From: Caballeronia choica
GTDB taxonomy: Bacteria > Pseudomonadota > Gammaproteobacteria > Burkholderiales > Burkholderiaceae
Assembly (NCBI RefSeq): GCF_001544535.1
Contig: NZ_FCON02000032.1
Coordinates: 1 to 64,000 of the forward strand
Direction: 5' to 3'
Length of the DNA stretch: 64,000 nt
Positions 8,991 through 18,644 of the stretch are shown in pieces. A program made the position numbers and the translations under genes. The notes beneath the pieces were generated by a model, which was not told the DNA's origin, made no database searches, and saw only the letters and a list, made by a program, of their open reading frames with translations. Position 1 is the stretch's first letter, and each line of letters opens with the position of its first letter.

Positions 8991-10403
8991 ATGGCAACAA
9001 CGAAGCTCCCACCCGGTAATCAGTTCGATTTCTACGTTCCATGCAAACCTGCTGCAAAGAAATTCTCAAAGCCGGCCGGAGTCAAGCCCTCGGCCTTCGT
9101 TGGGAGCAATTTCAAGGCGGCCGCTGCAGTGCCCTTTGGCAGCAAAGGCATTCTTCCCGGCACAGTTTCTATCTCCAACACCGAGTTCGCGGCGGCCATT
9201 CTCGAATGTGGCTACGGCCGGCGAGCGGATTGGAAGGCGCACCTTGCACTTAATCCGCGCGAACGTGCCGACTTGAGGTCCTATTTGAAAGCGCGTTTGG
9301 CTCTGGTTCTTGCATGTTTCCACATGGACGGAAAGTGCCGACTTCCTCGACCGTTTTACAAACGAGTCGAACAATCAGAAAAGGTAGCCTTGTCGTTCAT
9401 ATTGGGCAGCATGGGTGCATACCTCGCCGCGCGTAAATGGCTCAAGGCGGGCGATGACCCAATGAAGTTGTGTTTGCATGTCGGCATTTACGCGAAGGTC
9501 AGCCTCAAGCCGGAGCGTCTGGTGTCGTTTGCATCTACCTCGAAAAAGTCTCCGGATTTCCTTGTCGAGGCAGATTCGGGCGACTGGCACGTCTTCGAAA
9601 GCAAAGGAGGTGTTGCGTCGGAAAGGTGGGCGAGGATATGCGAAGGTCTGAAACAGCTGGAAGGTCTTCCGGCTATCGGTTGGGCCGGCTCCCCGACAAT
9701 GCCCGTCAAAACGGCGGTTTGCGTGCACACCAGCGTCGACATCGGCAAGCCGTTGGCGTTTATGGCCGTGGACCCTCCGTCTGACGTTCAGGCAGGAGAC
9801 GAGGGCTTTGTCCTCATAAAAAGCGCTGCTCGTGTTCTTCAAATCATCGAAGCCATCGAGCAATTCAAAGCGCTTAGAGCGGATGCGGGCGTCCAAATTC
9901 CGGAACAGGAAGGCTGGACCGTCGCGCCGACTTCGGTTTCGATGGATATGAAAATTGGAATTCCCAATCGGTATCTGCGAGCAGAAGGGTCACTTCTCCG
10001 TGCAGTGGCAGTGTTCTTGGCCGTGCGTGAGTTTTTGGAAAGGGAGCGTCCGGCCAGCAAGTGCGAGACATTCTCGGACCGTATGCGCCGGTCCGTTCGC
10101 TTGAAACTAAGAGCGAGTTCAAATGGCGAAGATGCGCTCGTTGTTCCGCCTGCTTGGCTGAACCGCAAGCTCAAGAGACTGCCACGCCATAGAGACGAAG
10201 GCCTTTTTCTTTCGGAGTGTGCTCGGGTCCTTCGATTCGAGAGGCTGTTGAAGTTCGTCGAAGTCGTTGATACCGAGCGCGTGAGGATTACGATTGCGGA
10301 AGGCCCTGACACGCTTCTTACTTCAGCGGGTCTTGTCCTCCTGGGAAATTCTGCGGGGGCTTCCACGATTGAGAATGTTCAGGACGCTACCTCACGCGGC
10401 TAA
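8991..10403 (+). CDS. unknown protein with PD-(D/E)XK nuclease signature
   Basis: A 470-residue soluble protein I cannot assign by full-length similarity. Residues 188-189 (SPDF) followed by an ESK triplet at 203-205 (DWHVFESKGG) match the core of the PD-(D/E)XK endonuclease fold: Asp, 14 residues, then ExK after a beta strand. Upstream residues are helical and basic, and the C-terminal half (about 310-470) is a separate helix/strand domain with no motif seen. The ATG at 8991 is used because DNA before it belongs to a degraded repeat. It lies between the helicase pair and a SIR2 gene, so a restriction or defence role is a reasonable inference. Confidence 0.55.
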   Translation: MATTKLPPGNQFDFYVPCKPAAKKFSKPAGVKPSAFVGSNFKAAAAVPFGSKGILPGTVSISNTEFAAAILECGYGRRADWKAHLALNPRERADLRSYLKARLALVLACFHMDGKCRLPRPFYKRVEQSEKVALSFILGSMGAYLAARKWLKAGDDPMKLCLHVGIYAKVSLKPERLVSFASTSKKSPDFLVEADSGDWHVFESKGGVASERWARICEGLKQLEGLPAIGWAGSPTMPVKTAVCVHTSVDIGKPLAFMAVDPPSDVQAGDEGFVLIKSAARVLQIIEAIEQFKALRADAGVQIPEQEGWTVAPTSVSMDMKIGIPNRYLRAEGSLLRAVAVFLAVREFLERERPASKCETFSDRMRRSVRLKLRASSNGEDALVVPPAWLNRKLKRLPRHRDEGLFLSECARVLRFERLLKFVEVVDTERVRITIAEGPDTLLTSAGLVLLGNSAGASTIENVQDATSRG

Positions 10404-10794
10404 TTGCCATATCTCGACGGCACATGGAGAGACTGCTCCTCAGGTAGCCATCGTTTTATTCATACGTGGCAGCTTGCTAACAGAGGTGACGGCCCAGCAG
10501 CGGCCCTCGCAGAATGGACCGTGGTTACGCGAGCCTCACTTATATCCCTCGCACCTAGGCCTTGACCGATACTATTTACGCGCTATGCGCTACATCACAG
10601 TTGCCTCATTCCTGCCAAACTACCGGGTTATTCGTCTTATAAACAACGTCACTGCGTTCTCGAACCCCAACGATGTTGAATGAGGCGGCCCAGGTCCTTT
10701 GAGCCAATGCTAGGGGCTGGCGCGGTTCCCGACGCAGATTTGCGGGAACGTCTTACAATTGGCCGGCCCTCTGTCCCGTGAACGCGCACGCCAA
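10404..10794. other. no gene recognised (391 bp)
   Basis: Spacer between the nuclease-like gene and the SIR2 gene. No terminator, repeat or coding segment could be identified. Confidence 0.4.
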
Positions 10795-12356
10795 ATGACA
10801 ATCTCCGAAACCCTTGCGAAGCAACTCCAGGCGCATAACTCTGGCCCATTCCTGTTTGCCGGTTCCGGTCTGTCTCGGAGGTACTTAGGTCTCGACGACT
10901 GGGCGGGACTGTTGCGTCGTTTCTGCAGTCATATCAAGGCATACGAGTACTACCTGTCTTCAGCGAACGGCGACCTCCCGAAGGTCGCCGCAGCCATGGC
11001 AGAAGATTTCCACGAAGTCTGGTGGAGTCACGCCGACTACGCCGCGTCTCGAGAAAAGCACTCGAAGAAAATCACCGAGCGTACCGGGCCGCTCCGCGTT
11101 GAGATTTGCGATTATTTAAAGAGTGTGGGGCTCACCGACCTGAGCCAGAGCCAATATAGTGAAGAAATTGCCGCGCTGAGCAGGTTGAATGTCGACGGCA
11201 TCATTACCACTAACTGGGATACGTTCCTGCAGTCGCTGTTTCCTGACTACCGGGTTTACGTGGGCCAGGACGAGCTTCTTTTCTCGAACCCGCAGTCGAT
11301 TGGAGAAATCTACAAAATTCATGGGTGCGTGAACACCCCCGGAGTCTGGTGCTGACGCAACCTGACTATCAGGGCTTTAACGAGCGAAATGCATATCTTG
11401 CGGCCAAGCTGATTACTATTTTTGTCGAGCACCCCGTGATTTTTATGGGTTATTCGCTGAACGATGGGAACATCATTTCTCTATTGCGCGCAATCTGCGC
11501 CTGCATTGGCCAAGACAAGCTGCAGCAGCTGAATAACAACCTGATTTTCGTGCAGCGCGCGCGTGATGCTGAGCCGGAGTCCGTCTCCCAGACCATCATC
11601 GCCCTAGAAACGGTTCAAATCCCCATCACGCTTGTCAAAGCAAACTCGTTCACCGGAATCTTTGAAGCCATTGAATCGACGAAGCGGAAGATTCCGGCAC
11701 GGGTGCTCCGATACTGCAAGGAGCAGCTCTACGAGTTGGTGAAAACGACCGAACCGCACGGCAAGTTGGTCGTGGTGGACGTAGACCAGGTTAACGGCCG
11801 CCGGGATATTGAATTCGTGGTCGGCGTCGGCGTAGCGGCAGAACGTGAGGAAGAAGAACGTCGTAGGCTTGGCGATGTAGGTTACAGGGGAATTACCCCG
11901 CTCGATTTGTTCCATGACCTTGTTTTCAGAGACAAGGGGTACGAGGCACCGAGGGTACTGGCGGAAGCTATGCCGCGCCTATCAAGAGGGCTAACATACC
12001 TGCCCGTATTTTTCCTGCTTCGTGCCGTAGGCATCACGTCTGCGGCACAATATGCGGCCTCCGGAATCGACGTTGATAAATACGTCGACTTGCCGCCGAA
12101 TGCTTTCCAGTTGAAGAGTCTTAAGAAGGGGTTCATGCGCAACTACCGCGACATGACGGTCACAGAGATGATTCAGCGCAACACGCCCGAGATTGTCGCC
12201 CAGTATCTGCCGTTCACGAAGTGGACCCTGGACGACTACGGCACGATACACGCGTTCCTTGTGGCTCACGCTGACCGCTTCAGCAACTCGAACTATTCGA
12301 CAGCATTCCGCAAGTTGGCCTGTCTGTATGACCGCGCTGCTTACGGCTGGGAATAA
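10795..12356 (+). pseudogene. SIR2 family NADase-type protein, frameshifted
   Basis: The first frame carries the NAD-binding SIR2 signatures: FAGSGLS (about 21-27), TTNWD (about 138-142) and KIHG (about 174-177). The second frame starts at a GTG at 11325 and contains GYSLND, the last SIR2 motif, followed by a 300-residue C-terminal domain I do not recognise. Inserting one G into GAACACCCC (about 11331-11339) restores KIHGCVNDPRSLVLTQPDY and gives about 520 residues. Bacterial SIR2 proteins of this layout (SIR2_2 type) usually deplete NAD+ on phage infection. No HerA, Argonaute or STAND partner is adjacent. The deletion may be genuine inactivation or a sequencing error. Confidence 0.7.
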
Positions 12357-12456
12357 TCACGCTGTGTGACGTAGAAGTGCGGCTGAGGGATGGGTATTTT
12401 AGACTTCCGATTTTTCGACCGCGTTCCGTGGTACGATAATCGGAAGCTCACTGCCC

Positions 12457-13176
12457 GTGGAGGCGCTCTTGTCGCAATCTCTACCTGGCTTTTCCCCGTT
12501 ACCCAATCACTCTGACTGCCGGGTGGTATCCGGGCCGGCGCTAGTAGCTGCCCGGTTGCTTGAACTACATTCCAGCCTCGACGAGGCGCTGCTTAAGGAT
12601 GTCAACGAGCACGGTTTTCGAGCTCGCCGGGAAGCGACTGCTTCTCATCCTCCTACGGCTGCTGGCACGTATCACTGGATTGGGTCTGTCTTCGCATTGC
12701 GCTCGAACTTGACCTTACGAGATTGGACGAAGCAGGACCTGCGGAACTGCCCGTTTATCGTGTCGCCGGACAAAGCGGTTGCAATCGCTGTAATGACGGG
12801 TGATTCAGACACCGGTCTGGTGGCTGGGCGTCCAACAAATCAGGCTCAGAAGGGCGCCGTCATTAGGCAGGCAGTGGCAAACAATCGACAGTCGGAGCTT
12901 TTCGATGGGACGCTCGTCTCCGCTGAGCTCGCGCGGTCCGGAGAAGGTACGCAGCTTTGGATTTTGCTATACCACGCGGGAGTTGGCGAAGATGGCAAGG
13001 AAGAGCTGCGAGCGGAGCTGTCTTTCCCCTCCCGCTTTGAACGCAAACAGATTGTTGGATGGCGGGAACGGATTGTCCTGAGCGCTATACGGCCCGACGG
13101 CGAAACAGACGTTCGCCACGACGTTCCGACTGCCCCAATCGACGTACCTGTCGAGCGCCGCACTGGTACTGCCTAA
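12457..13176 (+). CDS. hypothetical protein paired with XRE-ImmA gene
   Basis: A 239-residue soluble protein of unknown family, starting at a GTG (no good ATG lies upstream). It contains FRARREATASHPPTAAGTYHW, LTLRDWTKQDLRNCPFIVSPDK and a C-terminal strand-rich half ending in VERRTGTA. It ends 12 bp before the XRE-ImmA gene on the same strand and is probably co-transcribed with it. ImmA/IrrE proteases commonly cleave a partner repressor or toxin, so this could be a partner or substrate, but nothing in the sequence proves it. Confidence 0.55.
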   Translation: MEALLSQSLPGFSPLPNHSDCRVVSGPALVAARLLELHSSLDEALLKDVNEHGFRARREATASHPPTAAGTYHWIGSVFALRSNLTLRDWTKQDLRNCPFIVSPDKAVAIAVMTGDSDTGLVAGRPTNQAQKGAVIRQAVANNRQSELFDGTLVSAELARSGEGTQLWILLYHAGVGEDGKEELRAELSFPSRFERKQIVGWRERIVLSAIRPDGETDVRHDVPTAPIDVPVERRTGTA

Positions 13177-13188
13177 CCCGAGAGCTAG

Positions 13189-14307
13189 ATGTTTTTCAAC
13201 CCGTCGAGACTGGAATTCGCCCGCACGCGACGCGGCTGGACGAAAGCGCGCCTCGCGAAAGAGCTGGGCCTGCAGGTTCGCTCAATTCAAGGCTATGAGT
13301 CCGGGGAGTACGCCCCGGACCTGGAGCGGCTGGCAGTCATCAGTAGCCTGCTCCGATTTCCCGTCGACTTCTTTTCTGGAGACGACCTCCCTTCCATTGC
13401 TCCGGACACCGCCAGCTTCCGCTCGATGTCCAAAATGTCAGCAACTTTAAGGTACACGGCGCTGGGCGCGGGCGTAACCGCTTTCCTGCTCAATGACTGG
13501 ATAGAGGAGCGATTTCGGCTTCCCGAAGCCGACCTTCCGGACTTAAGCGACCTTTCTCCAGAAGACGCTGCCGCAACCTTGCGGCGGATGTGGGGCCTCG
13601 GCGAGGCTCCGATTGGGAATCTCGTTCATCTTCTTGAATCGCGCGGTGTGCGCATTTACTCCCTCGCAATCGAAGCGAGGGAGGTGGATGCATTCAGTGT
13701 TTGGCACCGCGGGCGCCCGTTTGTTTTCTTGAACACTATCAAATCTGCGGAACACAGCCGGTTTGATGCGGCACACGAGCTGGGTCACCTCGTGCGTGAC
13801 CGGCACAGCATGCTCCATGGAGAAGCACATAGTCCTGACATGGAACGCGAGGCGAACGCGTTTGCTTCGGCTTTCCTGATGCCAAGGGCAAGTGTGATTG
13901 CGCGCAAAGTTGGGCTGCTGACTCTCGACAAACTGATTGAGCTAAAGCGGATATGGGGGGTGTCAGTCGCTGCCTTAGCGTTCAGAATGAATCAACTGGG
14001 GATGTTCTCCGAGTGGACATATCGGAATCTCTGCATCCAGATTGCAAAGAACGGGTACCGGACCTCGGAACCCAGTCCTATGCGGCCGGAAGTCTCACAA
14101 TTGCTTCGCAAGGTATTCGACTCACTTCGCAGTGAAGGCGTTACCCGCGGTGCGATGGCGAATCAGCTGTGCCTTGCGCAGAAAGACATCGACAATCTCA
14201 CATTCGGTCTTGCGCTGTCGAGTGTCGCGACCGGCGATGGGGGAGACCGGACGATGGCAAAGGCTACGCACACGCCGACCACTGCTCGTCTTCGGATGGT
14301 GAGCTAG
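13189..14307 (+). CDS. XRE regulator fused to ImmA/IrrE metallopeptidase
   Basis: A 372-residue two-domain protein. Residues 1-65 form a Cro/C1 helix-turn-helix (RLEFARTRRGWTKARLAKEL, then IQGYESGEYAP). Residues about 130-270 form an ImmA/IrrE zinc metallopeptidase with the H196-E-x-x-H200 site in AAHELGHLVRD and the downstream EREANAFASAFLMP helix. Such fusions act as DNA-damage or phage-responsive regulators that cleave repressors. The ATG at 13189 follows the 239-aa gene by 12 bp. The C-terminal 100 residues are family-variable. Function beyond regulator/protease is not visible from the sequence. Confidence 0.85.
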   Translation: MFFNPSRLEFARTRRGWTKARLAKELGLQVRSIQGYESGEYAPDLERLAVISSLLRFPVDFFSGDDLPSIAPDTASFRSMSKMSATLRYTALGAGVTAFLLNDWIEERFRLPEADLPDLSDLSPEDAAATLRRMWGLGEAPIGNLVHLLESRGVRIYSLAIEAREVDAFSVWHRGRPFVFLNTIKSAEHSRFDAAHELGHLVRDRHSMLHGEAHSPDMEREANAFASAFLMPRASVIARKVGLLTLDKLIELKRIWGVSVAALAFRMNQLGMFSEWTYRNLCIQIAKNGYRTSEPSPMRPEVSQLLRKVFDSLRSEGVTRGAMANQLCLAQKDIDNLTFGLALSSVATGDGGDRTMAKATHTPTTARLRMVS

Positions 14308-14320
14308 GCATCATCGGAAA

Positions 14321-15339
14321 ATGATAGACCGTCAGCCCTACCGCATGGATACAAGATGGCCTCTCTGTTTTTTTTCGTATTCGCATGTCGACGAACGGCT
14401 TCGCGACCAGTTGGAAATTCACCTCGCTCAGCTAAAGCGGGACGGCCTCATTGAAGCCTGGCACGACCGACGCATTCTCGCGGGCTCGAATCTCGACGAC
14501 AGCATTAACGAGCAGCTTCAGGCTGCTGATATCGTGCTGCTGCTTGTCAGTCCGGATTTCATCAATTCCGACTACTGCTATTCACGCGAGATGGCGCTCG
14601 CGCTGGAGCGTCAGGCACGCAAGGAAGCGCACGTGCTCGCTGTGATTCTTCGCGCGTGCGACTGGACGAGTTCGCCGCTTGGCAAGCTGCTCGCGTTCCC
14701 GACCGACGCGCGCGCTGTAACGTCGTGGCCGAATCAGGACGAAGCATTTACAGATGTCGCAAAGGCGATTCGCAAGGTTGTCAATTCGCTGGCGTCCAAG
14801 AATGCGGTTGCCGCGACGACCATTCGTCCGGCTCCTGTTGCTAGCGCTGCCGCACCTGCCGGGGCCTCCGCTGTGCCAGCGCCCGAGCCGCTTCCCAGGT
14901 CGAGCAACCTGAGATTAAAGAAAGAATTTTCTGACTTGGACCGCGATGTATTCATCAAGGACAGCTTCGATTTCATGGCCCGCTTCTTCGAGGGCAGCCT
15001 TCAGGAGCTGGAAGCGCGCCACCTGATTTCAAAGGTCGGTTTGAGCGAATTGACTCGCGCAAATTTACGGCCAGCATCTACAAAGGCGGGAAGGCCGTCG
15101 CGCAATGCACTGTCGCCCTCGGCGCGTTCGGGCGGGCGACTGGCGGAATCACGTACTCCGACCAAGTCTCGACTCACGCGAACAGCTACAACGAAGCGCT
15201 AACGGTCGGCGCGGATACCCAGCAGCTGTTTTTCAAGCAAATGATGAACATGACAGGCGGTGACGCGCGCGACCAGCTCTCAGCGCAGGGAGCCGCGGAG
15301 TATTATTGGTCGCGTCTCATTGAACGCCTTCAGGGTTAG
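14321..15339 (+). pseudogene. TIR-domain protein, frameshifted
   Basis: The N-terminal 150 residues are a bacterial TIR domain: CFFSYSHVDERLRDQL, then WHDRRILAGSNLDDSI, ADIVLLLVSPDFINSDYC and the helix SREMALALE with the likely catalytic glutamate. An Ala/Pro-rich linker (about 170-195) follows. The original frame breaks near 15019-15024; adding one C to GCCACCTGAT restores EARHPDFKGRFERIDSRKFTA and a C-terminal domain ending in YYWSRLIERLQG at 15339, for about 340 residues. TIR enzymes of this type hydrolyse NAD+ or make cyclic-ADP-ribose signals in anti-phage systems. It lies 13 bp after the XRE-ImmA gene. Real inactivation or base-calling error cannot be told apart. Confidence 0.7.
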
Positions 15340-15433
15340 ACGCGTTTGGCCGCACCGGCACTTGGTTGGCTGGAAGCTCTGCTCAAACATTATCTTCTCC
15401 CGTCAGGGCTTGCCGAAGGTATGTCAGAAAGCC

Positions 15434-16390
15434 CTAGACTTGCGACCCCGTAATTTTGCCAATCGCTTCAGTCGGTTCGAATTCGAATCCGTCGAAAAGA
15501 TAGTGAGTCGAATCACGCACGCCACAAGCTTCAATTTCAGCGAGGTCCATTTCATAGCGGCGGAGCTTGAAGCCATCATCGCGGCTCGCCATCTGGTAAA
15601 ACTTGATGTCGTCAGCTGCTCCCGACATCAGCTTGACTATCGTTGTTGAAATCGAAACATCGCAACGCAAGCCGAAATGAACCGACTCAATGTGGAACGG
15701 TCGTCCATCGGTGCCGTTGGCTTTGGACACAGCACGCCAATCCTTTTCGTATCGCCACTGAGGGGCCTTTGCGTAGAAGTATTGTTGGAATACTTTATCC
15801 CGGGCTGCGGTGGAGCGTCCAATCATCCACTCAATTAGGTCGCTGACCTTCATATATCTTGATGAGCGATAGTTCACGGGTCCAAGTTGCTTGCACCGGT
15901 GGTCATCGGTCGAATACCCGATACAGAGTCCGTTGTGCTCTTCGGCATAGTGACTCCACATAAGTGGGCAATCCCAGCGCTCCGCTAGCGAAAGGACGCC
16001 ATGCCCTTGATATCGCAAATTCACATAGTCGGTGATATCTCGGACCAAAAACCGGACGTAGGTGTCAGTTCCCTCGCCGTTGTCGTTGTAGGTTCCACCG
16101 TATTCGGTCGCGTTGTACCGGTACTCGCCCAACTGACGAGCCGCTTTCTCACGGGCGGCGTCCTGCGAATCACCTCGCGCCTGGTGGCTTCGAACGGCCA
16201 CGCGTTTCCACAAGCGCTCGACCTCACTCATATCTACATCTGAGACAACTGCAGGGTTACAGTCGAACGGGTCGTTAAATGTCTCTGGTCGAGCAAAGTA
16301 GACTTCGGCTTCCGAGAACATTCGCAAAGTGTTTTTCGAAAACGCGCGATATTTGTAGAGTCTTCGAGGCAGGGATTTTTCGTTAGCCAT
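15434..16390 (-). CDS. DUF2971 family protein
   Basis: A 318-residue protein with the DUF2971 opening LPRRLYKYRAFS followed by YFARPETFNDPFDCNPA. The family core WDCPLMWSHYAEEHNGLCIGY lies near the middle, then QWRYEKDWRAV. DUF2971 proteins are common in defence and mobile islands but have no proven activity that I can state. The gene is leftward, convergent with the TIR gene and downstream of the DUF4041 gene on the same strand (about 70 bp gap), so those two may be one unit. Confidence 0.8.
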   Translation of the reverse strand: MANEKSLPRRLYKYRAFSKNTLRMFSEAEVYFARPETFNDPFDCNPAVVSDVDMSEVERLWKRVAVRSHQARGDSQDAAREKAARQLGEYRYNATEYGGTYNDNGEGTDTYVRFLVRDITDYVNLRYQGHGVLSLAERWDCPLMWSHYAEEHNGLCIGYSTDDHRCKQLGPVNYRSSRYMKVSDLIEWMIGRSTAARDKVFQQYFYAKAPQWRYEKDWRAVSKANGTDGRPFHIESVHFGLRCDVSISTTIVKLMSGAADDIKFYQMASRDDGFKLRRYEMDLAEIEACGVRDSTHYLFDGFEFEPTEAIGKITGSQV

Positions 16391-16460
16391 ATCTTTCGTT
16401 CAGTGTTAATGCAAATGGCTCTACACAGAGTCGAGCGGGTAGCATTCCAACGTCCCATGC

Positions 16461-18152
16461 TCATGGCGCGACAGCCTGCGCTTCGACGACCACGTCTTCC
16501 TCGTCTCCCAACGCGGCCTCATAGGCAATCTGTTGCCGGAACCACTTGTTACGAAGTTCCGGGTCAGACTCAATCTGACGGCCAATCGCGAGGCTTTCGC
16601 GATACTCCGCCGCCGTAGCCGCCATCGTCCACGTGACGTTCAAGCCCATGTCCTCGACTGTCGCGCGCAAGTCTGCCAGGCCCACGCGGAAAAACTCCTT
16701 CCGCGGGTTCACCTTGTTCACTTGGGCTTCGACGAACTTTCGGTGGAGGGTTTTTTCAAGGTCAGGCGCATTCTCGGACCAAATCATCGCATGAACATCG
16801 AATGCAAAGGGAACGCTGGCATCGCCGAGTTCGCGAACTCGGTCCATAGGTTCAAGGCGCCTTGTAAGCCCCACCTTGTAGACATGTTCCCCAAAGGAGC
16901 CGACGTTCGAGATGATGTAGACATGGCCTGCTTTCGTTTGTTGGGCCATGGACAGCGCGCGCTGGTTCTTTTCCTCTACCTGGCGGAGCTTCTCAGCAAG
17001 CTCGGCCAACTGGGCCTCGAACTGCGCCTTCTGCTCTTCCGTGGCACGGGCAATCTGACCTTGCGCCTTTTCCATTGCGCGTCGAATCGACTCTTCTTCC
17101 TTTGCAGCGTCGCGCATAGCGCGCTCATACTCACGTCGTGCCTTCTCTTCCTCGCGCATCTGCTCGCGAATCTGACGCTGTTCTTCTTTCTCGCGCTCGC
17201 GCAACTCGTGCGTGCGGACTGCCCACACGAGCTCCTCAATGCGCGCGTCCAGATACTCTTTCAGTATTCGTGCGTTGCGGAAGGCTGCGCCGTTATGATT
17301 GACGAGCGCGGCCGCGTCCTTAATTTCTTGCTGAAGGGTGCCGAAGTTATCGACTTTGGCTCGCGAGAGTATTGAGTCGACTTTTCCGTTGAACGCGTCG
17401 ACGACAAACCGGATGGCGGTGTCACGACGCTGCTTCTCGACGTAGTCGCAATCGGCGGCTCTCTTTTGCGTTGTCATCAGTTTGGAGTAGTCCCGCACGA
17501 GCTTGAGCTGTTTTCCGGCTTCGGTGTGCGAGTAAGTTTCAGCCAAGTCGTCGAGTAGGCTGTGACTCGGAACCATGTACGACTCGCCATAACCGTCAAC
17601 AACGTTCTTCATGGCGGCAACGGTTGCGGTCAGCCGGTCAGCATTTTCCAGTGCACGAAGTGCGTCGCCGCCTATCTCTTCGGCACGTTTGCGAGCGTCT
17701 TCGATGACTTTCGCCGCCTGAAGACTCGCACGTGAAACCATCTGCTCGGCTTCACCGCGCTTCTGCTTGGTGTCGACTTGCGCGTCCGAGATTAAGCGCG
17801 ACGCCTCTTCCTGGGCGGCGGCAAGTGCTTCCGCCGCGCTGGCCTGTGCCGATGCTAATACCTCGGCGGCTTCATTCCGAATCCGCTCCGCTTCGTTAGC
17901 CGTATCGCGGATATCAACGAAACGTGACAGCGATTCCCTGTCCGCTTCTGAAGCTGCCAGACGGTCCTCCAAAGTTGAGATATCTCGGGAATTGCGATTA
18001 TCGTTCTCATCCTTTGCCGCGCGCAACGCGTTGAATCGCGACAGAAGGTCGTCTGACTCGGTGCGGATTTTGCGCAGCGCTTTAGAAACAACGCCATAAC
18101 GCCAAAGCAGCATTACAACTGCGATAGCAAGAGCAACGGCCGTCAGTGTCAT
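16461..18152 (-). CDS. DUF4041 / T5orf172 GIY-YIG-like membrane-anchored protein
   Basis: A 563-residue protein. Residues 2-18 form a hydrophobic anchor (LTAVALAIAVVMLLWRY), followed by a long Ala/Glu/Arg-rich coiled coil, the DUF4041 domain (about 180-330), a second highly charged coiled coil (about 330-420), and a C-terminal T5orf172/GIY-YIG-like domain. That domain reads HVYIISNVGSFGEHVYKVGLTRR, then ENAPDLEKTLHRKF and NPRKEFFRV. Such proteins occur in prophages and islands, and the last domain belongs to the GIY-YIG nuclease group. The ATG at 18152 is preferred over a start 38 codons earlier because the hydrophobic anchor follows immediately. Confidence 0.8.
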   Translation of the reverse strand: MTLTAVALAIAVVMLLWRYGVVSKALRKIRTESDDLLSRFNALRAAKDENDNRNSRDISTLEDRLAASEADRESLSRFVDIRDTANEAERIRNEAAEVLASAQASAAEALAAAQEEASRLISDAQVDTKQKRGEAEQMVSRASLQAAKVIEDARKRAEEIGGDALRALENADRLTATVAAMKNVVDGYGESYMVPSHSLLDDLAETYSHTEAGKQLKLVRDYSKLMTTQKRAADCDYVEKQRRDTAIRFVVDAFNGKVDSILSRAKVDNFGTLQQEIKDAAALVNHNGAAFRNARILKEYLDARIEELVWAVRTHELREREKEEQRQIREQMREEEKARREYERAMRDAAKEEESIRRAMEKAQGQIARATEEQKAQFEAQLAELAEKLRQVEEKNQRALSMAQQTKAGHVYIISNVGSFGEHVYKVGLTRRLEPMDRVRELGDASVPFAFDVHAMIWSENAPDLEKTLHRKFVEAQVNKVNPRKEFFRVGLADLRATVEDMGLNVTWTMAATAAEYRESLAIGRQIESDPELRNKWFRQQIAYEAALGDEEDVVVEAQAVAP

Positions 18153-18437
18153 GTTAGTTTGAAGAACGGTTGAATGCGTGTGCCGGACGCTGACATGCCC
18201 GGCTCCTTCTTGCTCGGTACCACGCGAAACGGGCTGCATCGCGGAGACAAAACCGATAGCGGGCATGGCGCGGTGCAGGGCTCTAGAATTGAGTCAGCCA
18301 ACCAGAAACTTTTTGCGGTCCTTTGCTGCCGCGAGCCATGCAGGTACTCGTCCGCGACCGCTCCAGGTCGCGCGGGACTTTGCGTCGCGATACATCGCCG
18401 GTTGCGGACCCCGGACATACGGCGGCATCAACTCCGG

Positions 18438-18644
18438 CTACGGATTGATGAAGGCCAGCAGTTCGGGCAGTTTCCAGTCTTTCAGTCGCTCGTCGAGAAG
18501 GTTGTCGAAAACCTTGTAGTAGAGACTTACGCAAGACGGATTGCTACTGTCGTAAAACCCGAACTGAGCGTCAACGAGAGCTTCCGCGGCCTGTTCGGCC
18601 GATTCGAACGAGCGTCGTGCTTCTTCTCTAGTAATTTCTTGCAT
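18438..18644 (-). CDS. small hypothetical protein, 68 aa
   Basis: An acidic soluble polypeptide (QEITREEARRSFESAEQAA, then KDWKLPELLAFINP). The ATG at 18644 has GAGAG six bases upstream. Composition is protein-like but no family is recognised. It precedes the DUF4041 gene on the same strand with a gap of about 285 bp. Confidence 0.4.
   Translation of the reverse strand: MQEITREEARRSFESAEQAAEALVDAQFGFYDSSNPSCVSLYYKVFDNLLDERLKDWKLPELLAFINP

Noticed and set aside
16533-17375. 280-codon plus-strand frame
   Set aside because: It runs antisense to the DUF4041 protein, which has clear domains, coiled coils and a proper start; the plus-strand product has no family or ribosome binding site.
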